From an uncultured Flavobacteriales bacterium (GTDB taxonomy: Bacteria > Bacteroidota > Bacteroidia > Flavobacteriales > BACL11): a stretch of DNA of 64,000 nucleotides. The stretch spans positions 62,001 through 126,000 of the forward strand of contig CAJIYG010000001.1 in NCBI GenBank assembly GCA_905181585.1, read 5' to 3'. The notes under the pieces were generated by a model. The model did no database searches and had not been told where the DNA came from. It saw nothing but the letters and a program-made list of their open reading frames with translations. This document shows, piece by piece, positions 44,412 to 53,792 of this stretch. Numbering within the stretch: the first letter of the stretch is position 1; every line of letters starts with the position of its first letter. The translations under genes and the position numbers were made by a program.

Positions 44412-45434
44412 ATGGGATTTTTTGATTTTATGCAAGAAGCAATTGCCATTGACCTTGGAACTGCTAATACTTTAATAATTCACAATGATAAAGTTGTAGT
44501 AGATGAGCCATCAATAGTAGCAAAAAATGTTCGTACGGGAGAAGTAATTGCAATTGGAAAAAGAGCGCAGCAAATGCATGGTAAAGCTCATAAAAATATT
44601 GAGACAATGCGACCATTAAAAGATGGTGTAATTGCAGATTTCCAATCCTCCGAACAAATGATAAGAGGTTTTATCGACATGATTCCAAGAAAAAGATCTT
44701 GGTTTGCACCTGCATTAAAAATGGTTGTCTGTATACCTTCCGGAGTTACTGAAGTAGAGAAAAGAGCAGTTGTTGATTCAGCAGAGCACGCAGGAGCAAA
44801 AGATGTATGGCTAATTCACGAGCCTATGGCTGCTGCTATAGGTATTGGAATTGATGTGCTAGAACCTAAAGGAAATATGGTTATTGATATTGGTGGAGGA
44901 ACAACTGAAATTGCTGTAATCTCTCTCGGAGGAATTGTATGCGACAAATCCATAAGAGTAGCTGGTGATGAATTCACCGATAATATTAAAAACTATATGA
45001 AGACTAGACATAATATAGCGGTTGGTGATATTATGGCTGAACAGATTAAAATAAATGTAGGCTCTGCATTAACAGAATTAGATGATCCACCTCCTAATTA
45101 TGCTGTACACGGAAGAGATCTAATGAGTGGGATTCCAAAAGAAATTATTGTTACATATAAAGAAATTGCTGGATCTCTAAACAATTCTATTGAACAAATT
45201 GAAGAAGCAGTAATGAGTGCTTTATTTCAAACACCACCTGCTCTTTCTGCAGACATTTATAATGAGGGACTTTATCTTACCGGAGGAGGTTCAATGCTTA
45301 GAGGTTTAGATAAAAGAATTTCGAAAAAAACAAAACTTCCAGTTTACGTGGCAGAGGATCCATTAAGGGCAGTGGCCAGAGGCACTGGTATTGCTCTTAA
45401 AAATACTGAAAGCTATACATTCCTAATAAGATAA
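44412..45434 (+). CDS. mreB: Rod shape-determining protein MreB
   Basis: This actin-like filament protein directs sidewall peptidoglycan synthesis. The 340-aa protein has the phosphate-1 loop AIDLGTANTL, phosphate-2 in VIDIGGGTTE, the adenosine motif in LTGGGSMLRGLDKR, and CIPSGVTEVEKRAV. The N-terminal MGFFDFMQEA amphipathic stretch is the likely membrane anchor. It is the head of mreB-mreC-mreD-mrdA-rodA and is joined to purH upstream. Confidence 0.98.
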   Translation: MGFFDFMQEAIAIDLGTANTLIIHNDKVVVDEPSIVAKNVRTGEVIAIGKRAQQMHGKAHKNIETMRPLKDGVIADFQSSEQMIRGFIDMIPRKRSWFAPALKMVVCIPSGVTEVEKRAVVDSAEHAGAKDVWLIHEPMAAAIGIGIDVLEPKGNMVIDIGGGTTEIAVISLGGIVCDKSIRVAGDEFTDNIKNYMKTRHNIAVGDIMAEQIKINVGSALTELDDPPPNYAVHGRDLMSGIPKEIIVTYKEIAGSLNNSIEQIEEAVMSALFQTPPALSADIYNEGLYLTGGGSMLRGLDKRISKKTKLPVYVAEDPLRAVARGTGIALKNTESYTFLIR

Positions 45435-45444
45435 AAGAAAATAC

Positions 45445-46251
45445 ATGCAGAATCTCATACGTTTTATTAGAATGTATAATTTTCTTCTTCTTTTTTTGCT
45501 ATTTCAATCAATTTCTCTAATTCTAATTAATAATAATAATAGCTACCAAAACTATAGAATACTTAAAAAAACAAGTGAGTATACAGGATTTATATATTCA
45601 ACATCACATACAGTAAAGGAATATTTCCAACTAAAGGAATCTAATAAATATTTAGCAAATGAAAATGCAAAACTTTTAACAATAATAAACTCTATAGATA
45701 GAAAAACAAACATTCAAGAAGAAGAAAAAGAATTTAATTTTATCTCATCTCAAGTAATAAATAATACTGTAAATAAAAGAAATAATTACATTACTCTTAA
45801 CAAAGGAAGCAATCATGGCATAAAAGAGGGAATGGGAGTAGTAACATTAAATGGAGTAGTTGGAATAATACATTCTGTTTCAAATAAATTTTCTCTAGTC
45901 ATGTCTATACTAAATAAGAATTCATCAATTAGTGTCAAATTAAATAAACAAAACAATTCCGGATCCCTAAAATGGAAAGGTTTTAATTACAGAAAAGCAA
46001 GTCTTGAAAGCATACCAAATCATGTAAAGATAAATAGCAATGATACAATTAGCACAAATGGATTTAGTACTATTTTTCCTAAGGGGATTAATATCGGAAT
46101 AATCAATTCTTATAAATCAAATTCTGAAACTGGTCATTACGACATAATGATAGATTTATTTACTGATTTTAATAAATTATCATCTGTGTATATCATTAAA
46201 TCAATTGATGCTTTGGAACAATTAAATCTAGAAAAATCTAATAATGACTAG
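45445..46251 (+). CDS. mreC: Rod shape-determining protein MreC
   Basis: MreC is a bitopic periplasmic scaffold for the elongasome. The 268-aa protein has one N-terminal membrane segment (about 9-29, MYNFLLLFLLFQSISLILI), a coiled-coil near residues 50-75, and the beta-rich MreC core (INKGSNHGIKEGMGVVTLNGVVGIIHSVSNKFSLVMSIL). Weak conservation outside the core is usual for Bacteroidota. It overlaps mreD by eight bases. Confidence 0.92.
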   Translation: MQNLIRFIRMYNFLLLFLLFQSISLILINNNNSYQNYRILKKTSEYTGFIYSTSHTVKEYFQLKESNKYLANENAKLLTIINSIDRKTNIQEEEKEFNFISSQVINNTVNKRNNYITLNKGSNHGIKEGMGVVTLNGVVGIIHSVSNKFSLVMSILNKNSSISVKLNKQNNSGSLKWKGFNYRKASLESIPNHVKINSNDTISTNGFSTIFPKGINIGIINSYKSNSETGHYDIMIDLFTDFNKLSSVYIIKSIDALEQLNLEKSNND

Positions 46252-46744
46252 AGATTTAATTAAATATATTATCCAAATACCAATTTATGTATTAATTCAA
46301 GTACTAGTATTAAACGAAATATTATTTCTCTCTTATATAAATCCATATTTATATATAATATTAATAATTGTACTTCCTTATAAAACACCAAAATGGTTTT
46401 TAATAATCTATGCTTTTTTACTTGGGTTTTGTATTGATATTTTTTCTGGCACACTAGGCATGCATTCCTTTGCAACTGTATTAATTGCTTTTTGTAAAAA
46501 CTCTATTGCAAAAATTACTATTCCACATAATATAGTTGAAGAAGGTGATGAACTCATAATGCAAAAAATTGGATCAAAAGCATTTCTAACATTTACATTT
46601 ATAATGACTTTGATTCATCTAAGTACATTATTTTTTCTTGAGCACCTAAATATAGAATTCAAAATGCTTTTTAAAATATTAATTAGTGCAATTACAACTA
46701 CAATTCTAATATCAATTACACAACTATTCTTTTTTAAGAAATGA
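46244..46744 (+). CDS. mreD: Rod shape-determining protein MreD
   Basis: The 166-aa integral membrane protein has about five hydrophobic segments and the typical YINPYLYIILIIVLPYKTPKWFLI loop and GFCIDIFSGTLGMHSFATVLIAF motif. MreD links MreC to the elongasome. It is tied to neighbours by overlaps with mreC (8 nt) and mrdA (4 nt). Low sequence conservation makes position the main support. Confidence 0.9.
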   Translation: MTRDLIKYIIQIPIYVLIQVLVLNEILFLSYINPYLYIILIIVLPYKTPKWFLIIYAFLLGFCIDIFSGTLGMHSFATVLIAFCKNSIAKITIPHNIVEEGDELIMQKIGSKAFLTFTFIMTLIHLSTLFFLEHLNIEFKMLFKILISAITTTILISITQLFFFKK

Positions 46745-48555
46745 ATAAATACAAGAAACGTAGTAGCATAGTACTAGCAATTTTCACATTAGTTTCTTTG
46801 ATATTTATTTTACAATTATTTAGAATTCAAATAGTAAATGATAAGTATAAATTCTCAGCAAAAAACAATGCGTTCAGATATGACATCCTTAATCCTGTAA
46901 GAGGACTGATTTTTGATAGAGACAGTAACTTAATTGTTTCTAATTCACCATCATATAATCTAATGGTAATTCCAAGAGAAACTAAAAATATGGATACACT
47001 AAATCTTTGCAAGATGATAGATATAAGCTTAGAGGATTTTAGAAAAAAAATAGGAGATGCATCTAATTACTCAAAATATAAAGAAAGTGTATTTCAAAAG
47101 CAGATTAATTTAATACAAGCAAGTGAGCTTCAAGAAAAATTATTTCAATTTCCTGGTTTTTTTCTACAAACAATAAATATTCGTAAGTATGCTACAAATT
47201 CAGGAGCACATTTATTAGGTTATCTTGGAGAAGTTAACACTCAAAAAGTAAAAGAAGATAATTATTATAATAATGGAGATTTGGCAGGAATGCAGGGTAT
47301 TGAAGGAGGCTATGAGAAAGAATTAAGGGGTCACAAAGGTATGGGGATTACATTAGTGGATGTACACAACAGAAAACAGGGAAAATTTAATGAAGGAAAG
47401 TTTGATACTCTTCCAAAAAGAGGAAATACAATTATCTCAACAATTGATATAAGGCTTCAAGAGTATGGAGAAGAATTAATGCAAAATAAAATTGGAGCAA
47501 TAGTTGCGATTGAACCAAGCTCGGGCGAGATTTTAAGTCTCATATCTGCACCAACATATAATCCAAACATACTAAGCGGAAGATCAAGATCTAATGAATA
47601 TAATAAATTAGTTAAAAACAAAAACAAACCACTTTTCAATCGAGCGTTAACAGGCTTATATCAACCAGCATCAACTTTTAAAATTTTAAATGGATTAATT
47701 GCTTTAGAGGAAAATATTATAACACGAAACACAAGATATGCCTGTCTTGATGGCTTTGAATATGAAAAAGGGAAAAAAGTAGGATGTCATCCACACGAAA
47801 AAAATACAAAATTAAATAAGGCAATTGAAATTTCATGCAATGCATATTTCTGCAAAGCTTTTACTGAAACCTTTAAAAAATTTAACAACTCTCAAGAAGC
47901 ATTTGATAATTGGAGAAATCATTTAAGCAGCTTTGGAATAGGTCAGTGGATGAATAATGATTTTGTAAATGGAGCGAAGGGCATGCTTCCTGAAAAGGAA
48001 TATTTTGATAAGTACTATGGAAGAAAATATTGGAATGCATCAACAATTATATCTATGGCAATTGGTCAAGGTGAATTACTGCTAACTCCAATTCAAATGG
48101 CAAATATTACATCAATTATAGCCAATAGAGGTTATTACTATACACCGCATATTGTTAGAAATATTGAAAAACAAGAAAAAATAGATTCACTATTTAGAAA
48201 AAAAAAATATACCACAATTAGTAAAGAAAATTTTGAAATAATAATTGAAGGAATGGAGCAAGTAGTAGAGAGCCCAAAAGGTACAGCTCATAATATCTTT
48301 AATAAAAATATAACAATTTGTGGGAAAACAGGAACAGCTCAAAACCCTCATGGAGAAGACCATTCTGTTTTTATAGCTTTTGCTCCAAAGAAAAATCCTA
48401 AAATAGCAATAGCTGTATACATAGAAAATGGTGGCTGGGGCTCAGAATGGGCGGCGCCTATTTCATCACTTATGATTGAAAAATATTTAAACCTTGAAAC
48501 AAATAAAATCTTGGAAAATTTTATTTTATCAGGCAATTTAATCACAAAAAAATGA
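46741..48555 (+). CDS. mrdA: Penicillin-binding protein 2 (transpeptidase)
   Basis: PBP2 is the class B transpeptidase of the elongasome. The 604-aa protein has one N-terminal membrane helix (LAIFTLVSLIFILQLFRI), a pedestal region and the transpeptidase domain. The active-site serine lies in STFK (S311). The SxN motif is SCN (365-367), and the KTG motif is GKTGTAQNPHG (K529). It overlaps mreD and rodA by four bases on each side, an ATGA-coupled chain. Confidence 0.97.
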   Translation: MNKYKKRSSIVLAIFTLVSLIFILQLFRIQIVNDKYKFSAKNNAFRYDILNPVRGLIFDRDSNLIVSNSPSYNLMVIPRETKNMDTLNLCKMIDISLEDFRKKIGDASNYSKYKESVFQKQINLIQASELQEKLFQFPGFFLQTINIRKYATNSGAHLLGYLGEVNTQKVKEDNYYNNGDLAGMQGIEGGYEKELRGHKGMGITLVDVHNRKQGKFNEGKFDTLPKRGNTIISTIDIRLQEYGEELMQNKIGAIVAIEPSSGEILSLISAPTYNPNILSGRSRSNEYNKLVKNKNKPLFNRALTGLYQPASTFKILNGLIALEENIITRNTRYACLDGFEYEKGKKVGCHPHEKNTKLNKAIEISCNAYFCKAFTETFKKFNNSQEAFDNWRNHLSSFGIGQWMNNDFVNGAKGMLPEKEYFDKYYGRKYWNASTIISMAIGQGELLLTPIQMANITSIIANRGYYYTPHIVRNIEKQEKIDSLFRKKKYTTISKENFEIIIEGMEQVVESPKGTAHNIFNKNITICGKTGTAQNPHGEDHSVFIAFAPKKNPKIAIAVYIENGGWGSEWAAPISSLMIEKYLNLETNKILENFILSGNLITKK

Positions 48556-49814
48556 GAAAAGCAAAAAATATCTTCGCAAATATTGATACCGCTTCTGTAT
48601 TTCTTTACATTTTACTAATTAGTTTTGGATGGTTAAATATTTACGCATCACAATATAATGATGATACAAACTTTGTAATTGATTTTTCAAGCAGATATGG
48701 AAAACAATTATTTTTTATATGCTTTTCATTATTAATTGCATTCTTAATTTTAATAATAGATTGGAAATTTTTTTACTCTCTTTCTTATATTTTTTATGGC
48801 ATTATAGTTACCTCGCTAATACTTTTATTGATTATTGGGGGAGTAACTAGCGGGGCAACATCATGGTTTGAAATAGGGAACTTTAAATTTCAGCCATCGG
48901 AGTTTGCAAAATTTGCAACTGCACTTGCACTTGCTAAATATTTTAATATGCAACATATTAAGAATAAAAAATTTCAAACTAAATTTATTTCATATTTAAT
49001 AATAATTATACCGTTTTTATTAATAATACTTCAAAATGATACCGGTACAGCATTAGTGTACAGTTCTTTTATTTTGGTCTTATATAGGGAGGGTTTATCA
49101 GCAAATATTCTAATCTTTTTTCTAATAATTGGAATTCTATTTATTCTAACATTACTAATTGACAAAATCATTCTTAGCATAATTTTCACAGTATTAACTC
49201 TTGCTATTGTCTTCTTTTTAAGAAAGAACAAAAAAGATATTATTATGATCTTACTTGGGTGGATATTATCATTATTCTTTATTTTTAGTGTAAACTATAT
49301 CTTTAATAATGTTCTCCCACCACATCAAAGCAAAAGGATAAATGTTCTTTTAGGAAAAGATTTTGACCCTTATGGAGCTGGATACAATCTTATACAATCA
49401 AAAATAGCAATAGGTTCGGGTGGTTTTTCTGGCAAAGGATTTTTAAATGGCACTCAAACAAGATTTGATTTTGTTCCAGAACAAAGTACAGATTTTATTT
49501 TTTGTACAATTGGGGAAGAGTGGGGTTTTATTGGAAGCTTCTTATTTATAATGACTTTTATGGGTTTAGTCATAAGGTTAATCTTTTTATCTGAAAGGCA
49601 AAGATCAAATTTTAGTCGAATCTATGGATATAGTGTCGCTTGTATTTTATTTGCTCATTTTGTTATAAACCTTGGTATGACTATAGGCCTTATTCCAGTA
49701 ATTGGAATTCCTCTTCCTTTTGTAAGCTATGGAGGATCTTCGCTTCTTGGTTTTACAATTTTACTATTTATATTTCTTAATTTAGATTCTTACAGACTCC
49801 AAATATTAAGATAA
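48552..49814 (+). CDS. rodA: Peptidoglycan glycosyltransferase RodA (SEDS family)
   Basis: RodA polymerises glycan strands with PBP2. The 420-aa protein has about ten membrane segments and the SEDS motifs: GATSWFEIGNFKFQPSEFAKF, LILQNDTGTALVYSSFILVLY and the late GIPLPFVSYGGSSLLGFTIL. The extracellular loop with the catalytic acidic residue is EQSTDFIFCTIGEEWGFIG. Last gene of the mreB operon, converging on ppiD two bases away. Confidence 0.96.
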   Translation: MRKAKNIFANIDTASVFLYILLISFGWLNIYASQYNDDTNFVIDFSSRYGKQLFFICFSLLIAFLILIIDWKFFYSLSYIFYGIIVTSLILLLIIGGVTSGATSWFEIGNFKFQPSEFAKFATALALAKYFNMQHIKNKKFQTKFISYLIIIIPFLLIILQNDTGTALVYSSFILVLYREGLSANILIFFLIIGILFILTLLIDKIILSIIFTVLTLAIVFFLRKNKKDIIMILLGWILSLFFIFSVNYIFNNVLPPHQSKRINVLLGKDFDPYGAGYNLIQSKIAIGSGGFSGKGFLNGTQTRFDFVPEQSTDFIFCTIGEEWGFIGSFLFIMTFMGLVIRLIFLSERQRSNFSRIYGYSVACILFAHFVINLGMTIGLIPVIGIPLPFVSYGGSSLLGFTILLFIFLNLDSYRLQILR

Positions 49815-49815
49815 T

Positions 49816-51921
49816 TTAGTAAACTTTAGATCTGTTATCTAATATATCAGCATCAATCTTTAAAACATTAAATGCAGTATTAACATTATAACCTTTTGTT
49901 TTATCAGTCAATGCTTTTTGCTCATTGGAAAAATCTCCCTCATCTCTAGAAGCATCTCTACTAAGAGTTTCAACAACTAATACAGAATTTCTACTCATAA
50001 AAGGAGAAGATATAGCATTAGGCTCGAGGCCAAAAGAAGTACCGACTAAATCAGCAGCATAACCAATTTCTTGTACTGTTAGATTTGATAATTTAGTACT
50101 CTGATTTTTTACAGATGATAAGCTAAACTCATTAGCCATTTCATCTAAGTTATTGTATTGATTTAATCTTTCTATAATCAAATCAGATTTTTTTTCTTTT
50201 CTAACACTTGCAATTATCCTATTCTCAGAATCTTCAATTGATCTGTAGCCTTCTTCACTAATATTAGTTAATAAAGCAACAGCATAAGAATTTTCAAATT
50301 CAAAAACATCACTTAGTTCATTTAAGCTAGCTGTGTTTAGCCATTTAACCATTTCTCTAGAATCAGATATTCCTGAAACATTTGCTTTATCAGCAGGAAT
50401 TTTTGAATCACTTCTTTTTACTAGATTTTCTTTTTTAATAACAGAATCAAATGCAATACCATCATTCACAACACTGTTAACAATCTGAGCAGCTTTTGTA
50501 TAATACTCATTATAAGTTTCTGTACTTGGCTCTACGTTTCTATCAATATAAACTATCTTGTACTTTTTTACTTTCTTACTTTTTGAAATAACTTGTACTA
50601 AATGGACTCCAAACTGTGTTGTAACGATATTTAGGTTAGATTTTTTTGCGGTAAAACAAATGTCATTAAATTCTTCAAGCATAACTCCTTCTTTAAACCA
50701 GCCAAGTTCACCTCCCACTTTTGCACTTTGTTGATCAACAGAATTTAATTCTGCAAGTTTAGAGAAATCTGCTCCTTTTTCAATTAATTCTTTTATTGAT
50801 GCTATTTTTAAATTAACAGAATCAATACTCATCTCATTAGTTGGGGTAATTAATATATGTCTAGCCTCAACAGAATCAGGGCGATTCATGACATCAACTA
50901 ATTTTGCTATTCTATAAACAATTGGGTCAGGCTTATAAGGCCCAATAACAGTTCCCTTTTGATTTTTTAATAAAAGAGAAAATGCTGAATCATTTTTAAG
51001 CTCAGATTCTTTGATATAAGAAAATTTTGCTCTTTGATTATCAGTATTTCTTTTAACAATTAAACTATAATCATCAAATGATTTAAAATCATTTACTAAG
51101 CTTGTGATTGAATTTTTCGTTGCAATATCATCTTCAAGTGATGCAATAACATTAAATGAAACGAACTCAATATCTCTTGATGGGTCTTGCTTAAAATCTT
51201 CTTTATTTGAATTATAGTATTTTTTAATTTCCTTTTCGGAAACCGTAATAGAACTATCATTAATAACATTAAATGGTACTGAAAGGTAATTAAATGTAAC
51301 ATTCTGAACTCCTTCATTAAAAGAATTCTTAGCCTCTAAAGAATTGACATAAGAACCTTTTTCTACTAACTTATTGTATTTTTCATTTAAAATTGAATTA
51401 ATTAAATATTTTTGAAAATCTATCCATCTATCAACTGATTCTCCAGAAGGGTCTTGTTCAATTTGTTGAAGATAACCTAGTACTTTAGTTCTATCAAATT
51501 GTCCAGTGTTTGGATCTAAAAAAGATTGGATTTGGCTAATATCCGGATGAACATTTACACCAGAGATTCTTTCCATCCATTCTTCATCAGAAACAGAAAG
51601 ACCTAAAATATCAAATTGATTATCCATTATCATTTCTCTAGTTAACTGATCCCAAGCTTGATTTCTAATTTGCCCTAAAATTGTTTGGCTTAATATTTGA
51701 TTTGGATTTTGAGATTGCCAATTAGCTTTTCCTAATTCAACAGTCTCTTCAAACTTCTGGATTAAAATATTCTCGCCCATTATTTCACCGACATTAACAG
51801 TACTTGAACCTCCTGACCTCTTTGATTGCATAAAATCTCCAAGTATAAAAGCTAACATTGCAAAACCAATTACTGTAAGAAGTAAACCTGATCTATTTCG
51901 AATTTTTCCTAGTGTTCCCAT
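49816..51921 (-). CDS. ppiD: Membrane-anchored peptidyl-prolyl isomerase, PpiD/SurA-like
   Basis: This periplasmic folding factor has one N-terminal membrane helix (LLTVIGFAMLAFILGDFM), a SurA_N-like chaperone region (about 45-180) and a parvulin PPIase domain at about 350-450 (EARHILITPTNEMSIDSV, GADFSKLAELNSVDQQSAKVGGELGWFKEG). The C-terminal part is coiled and less conserved. At 701 aa the length is normal for Bacteroidota PpiD. It ends the long minus-strand envelope operon that begins with coaX, after a 68-nt gap from the CBS gene. Confidence 0.9.
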   Translation of the reverse strand: MGTLGKIRNRSGLLLTVIGFAMLAFILGDFMQSKRSGGSSTVNVGEIMGENILIQKFEETVELGKANWQSQNPNQILSQTILGQIRNQAWDQLTREMIMDNQFDILGLSVSDEEWMERISGVNVHPDISQIQSFLDPNTGQFDRTKVLGYLQQIEQDPSGESVDRWIDFQKYLINSILNEKYNKLVEKGSYVNSLEAKNSFNEGVQNVTFNYLSVPFNVINDSSITVSEKEIKKYYNSNKEDFKQDPSRDIEFVSFNVIASLEDDIATKNSITSLVNDFKSFDDYSLIVKRNTDNQRAKFSYIKESELKNDSAFSLLLKNQKGTVIGPYKPDPIVYRIAKLVDVMNRPDSVEARHILITPTNEMSIDSVNLKIASIKELIEKGADFSKLAELNSVDQQSAKVGGELGWFKEGVMLEEFNDICFTAKKSNLNIVTTQFGVHLVQVISKSKKVKKYKIVYIDRNVEPSTETYNEYYTKAAQIVNSVVNDGIAFDSVIKKENLVKRSDSKIPADKANVSGISDSREMVKWLNTASLNELSDVFEFENSYAVALLTNISEEGYRSIEDSENRIIASVRKEKKSDLIIERLNQYNNLDEMANEFSLSSVKNQSTKLSNLTVQEIGYAADLVGTSFGLEPNAISSPFMSRNSVLVVETLSRDASRDEGDFSNEQKALTDKTKGYNVNTAFNVLKIDADILDNRSKVY

Positions 51922-51989
51922 TGACCTATAATTTATTTAAAAGATTGCGAATATACGATTGTTATTTTAGAAATAAAAACTTAATAAAT

Positions 51990-53243
51990 CTAGTACTTTT
52001 TGATTAATAATACTGTTAAAACACTTCTATCATCAACCTCTTGAATTTTCAGAGTGTAATCATCAAGTTCAACAATATCACCTTTGTTAGGAATATTTTC
52101 TAAAAAATTTAATACTAAGCCAGCAATTGTTTCATATTCTTCAGAGTCTGGAAGACTAATTGAGCATTCTTTATTTACTAATTCAACCTCAAATCTTGCA
52201 GGAATAATAAATTCACTTTCACTAAGTCTCTCAATTTGAGTAATATCCAAATCATGTTCATCATTTATTTCTCCGACAATTTCTTCTGTAACATCCTCGA
52301 TTGTAAGCATTCCAGAAGTACCTCCAAATTCATCAACTACTAAGGCGATACCTTTATCATTTTCGATAAAATCATTCAAGAGCTGCATAGCTAACATACT
52401 TTCTGGAACAAATGGAATTGGTAGTAAAAGAGATTTAATATTACGTGGACTTTTAAAAAGATCTGAGGAGTGAACATATCCAATGACATTGTCAATATTT
52501 TTTTTAAAGATTATAATCTTTGATAGTTTGGTTTCAATAAATTTTTCTTTCAAAGTATTTATTGATGATTTAATATCAAGTGCTACAATTTCTGTTCTTG
52601 GGATCATACACTCTCTAAGCTTTTTACTTGATAAGTCTAATGCATTTTGAAGCATCTCTACCTCAGCAATATCTTCATTCTGTTGATTAAATTTAAGACT
52701 ACTCAAATACTCATCCAAATCTATTCTTCCAAAAAAGTGTCTATCTTCAATCAATTTATGTCTTAAAAATATTTGAATAAAAAACTTAGACAGATTGAAA
52801 AATAAAAAACCAAATGGTCTAAAGAGAATAAAAAAGAAAAAAATTGGCAATGAAAATATCCTAAGAACATTATTCGGATAAATCTTAAAGATTGCTTTAG
52901 GCAAGAATTCTGCAGTAACTAAAATAATTATAGTAGTAATAAGAGTTTGAACTAATAGAATTATATATGAGCTTGTAAAATATAATATTAAATATGGCGT
53001 AAGTAACTTTGTCATTATGATCCCATAAATAACTAAAGCAATATTATTTCCTACTAACATAGTTGTTATAAAATCTGACTCATTTTTAGTGAAGTATGAA
53101 ATTATTTTAGAATGAAACCTACCTGTACTTCTGTCAAGTTCAAGTTGCAATTTATTAGAAGAAATAAATGCAATTTCAACTCCTGAGAAAAAGGCAGATA
53201 ATAAAAGAGTAATTATGGCAAAAATTAAATACATATTTATCAA
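51990..53243 (-). CDS. CNNM/CBS-domain transporter-associated protein (HlyC/CorC family)
   Basis: The 417-aa protein has the same architecture as GldE: a CNNM/DUF21 membrane domain (about 1-185, FFSGVEIAFISSNKLQLEL), a CBS pair (about 205-330) with the VVDEFGGTSGMLTIEDVTEEIVGEI signature, and a CorC/HlyC C-terminal domain. Relatives have been linked to Mg/Co efflux, but the evidence is thin. Its place between lptC and ppiD is conserved in Flavobacteria and suggests an envelope role. It is a paralog of gldE at 20679. Confidence 0.85.
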   Translation of the reverse strand: MINMYLIFAIITLLLSAFFSGVEIAFISSNKLQLELDRSTGRFHSKIISYFTKNESDFITTMLVGNNIALVIYGIIMTKLLTPYLILYFTSSYIILLVQTLITTIIILVTAEFLPKAIFKIYPNNVLRIFSLPIFFFFILFRPFGFLFFNLSKFFIQIFLRHKLIEDRHFFGRIDLDEYLSSLKFNQQNEDIAEVEMLQNALDLSSKKLRECMIPRTEIVALDIKSSINTLKEKFIETKLSKIIIFKKNIDNVIGYVHSSDLFKSPRNIKSLLLPIPFVPESMLAMQLLNDFIENDKGIALVVDEFGGTSGMLTIEDVTEEIVGEINDEHDLDITQIERLSESEFIIPARFEVELVNKECSISLPDSEEYETIAGLVLNFLENIPNKGDIVELDDYTLKIQEVDDRSVLTVLLIKKY

Positions 53244-53258
53244 AGTAACAAAATAATC

Positions 53259-53792
53259 TTAGTTATTAAAAGACAAAACACCATTAACTTTTTGTAGGCT
53301 ATATTCAATAAAATCTGGATCTGAAACAAATCCTTGTGCATTTATAACTTCTTTATTGGTAGATATAATAACGTTTTCTTTAGTGTAAATTTTTTCTTTT
53401 TTTTCATCCCAGCTCAACCGACTAGTCTCAAGCTTATTTCCATTACTAGAAATAAGGATAACATTACCGCTTACATGCATAAGATTTTCAGCTTCTTTAA
53501 TTAAAGCTTTATTAGCCTTTAAATTAGATATTGTATCAAAGTTTGCATCGAAGAATATAACCCAAACGCTATCTGTAAAAACTAACCTAGGATTTGAATT
53601 AGTAAATCTCTCAATTTTTTTGGCGGAAATTTTAACTTTAATTTTCCCAAATTCTGTATGAATAAGTTCAGCATCTTCAATTAATTCTACTGGCAATTCT
53701 TGTTCTATAAAAGCTTGAATATCATTAGTATTATTTTCGCAACTAATAAATAATAAAAAAATAAAAAAATAAAAAAAATTAATCGTTTGCAC
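53259..53792 (-). CDS. lptC: LPS export periplasmic protein LptC (lipoprotein form)
   Basis: The 177-aa protein begins with the lipoprotein signal MQTINFFYFFIFLLFISCENN, lipobox cysteine at about residue 18. The beta-jellyroll LptC repeats follow: AELIHTEFGKIKVKISAKKIE and KANKALIKEAENLMHVSGNVILISSNG. It hands LPS from LptB2FG to LptA across the periplasm. Membrane attachment by lipidation, rather than by a helix as in E. coli, is usual in Bacteroidota. It overlaps the TPR gene by 14 bases. Confidence 0.87.
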   Translation of the reverse strand: MQTINFFYFFIFLLFISCENNTNDIQAFIEQELPVELIEDAELIHTEFGKIKVKISAKKIERFTNSNPRLVFTDSVWVIFFDANFDTISNLKANKALIKEAENLMHVSGNVILISSNGNKLETSRLSWDEKKEKIYTKENVIISTNKEVINAQGFVSDPDFIEYSLQKVNGVLSFNN

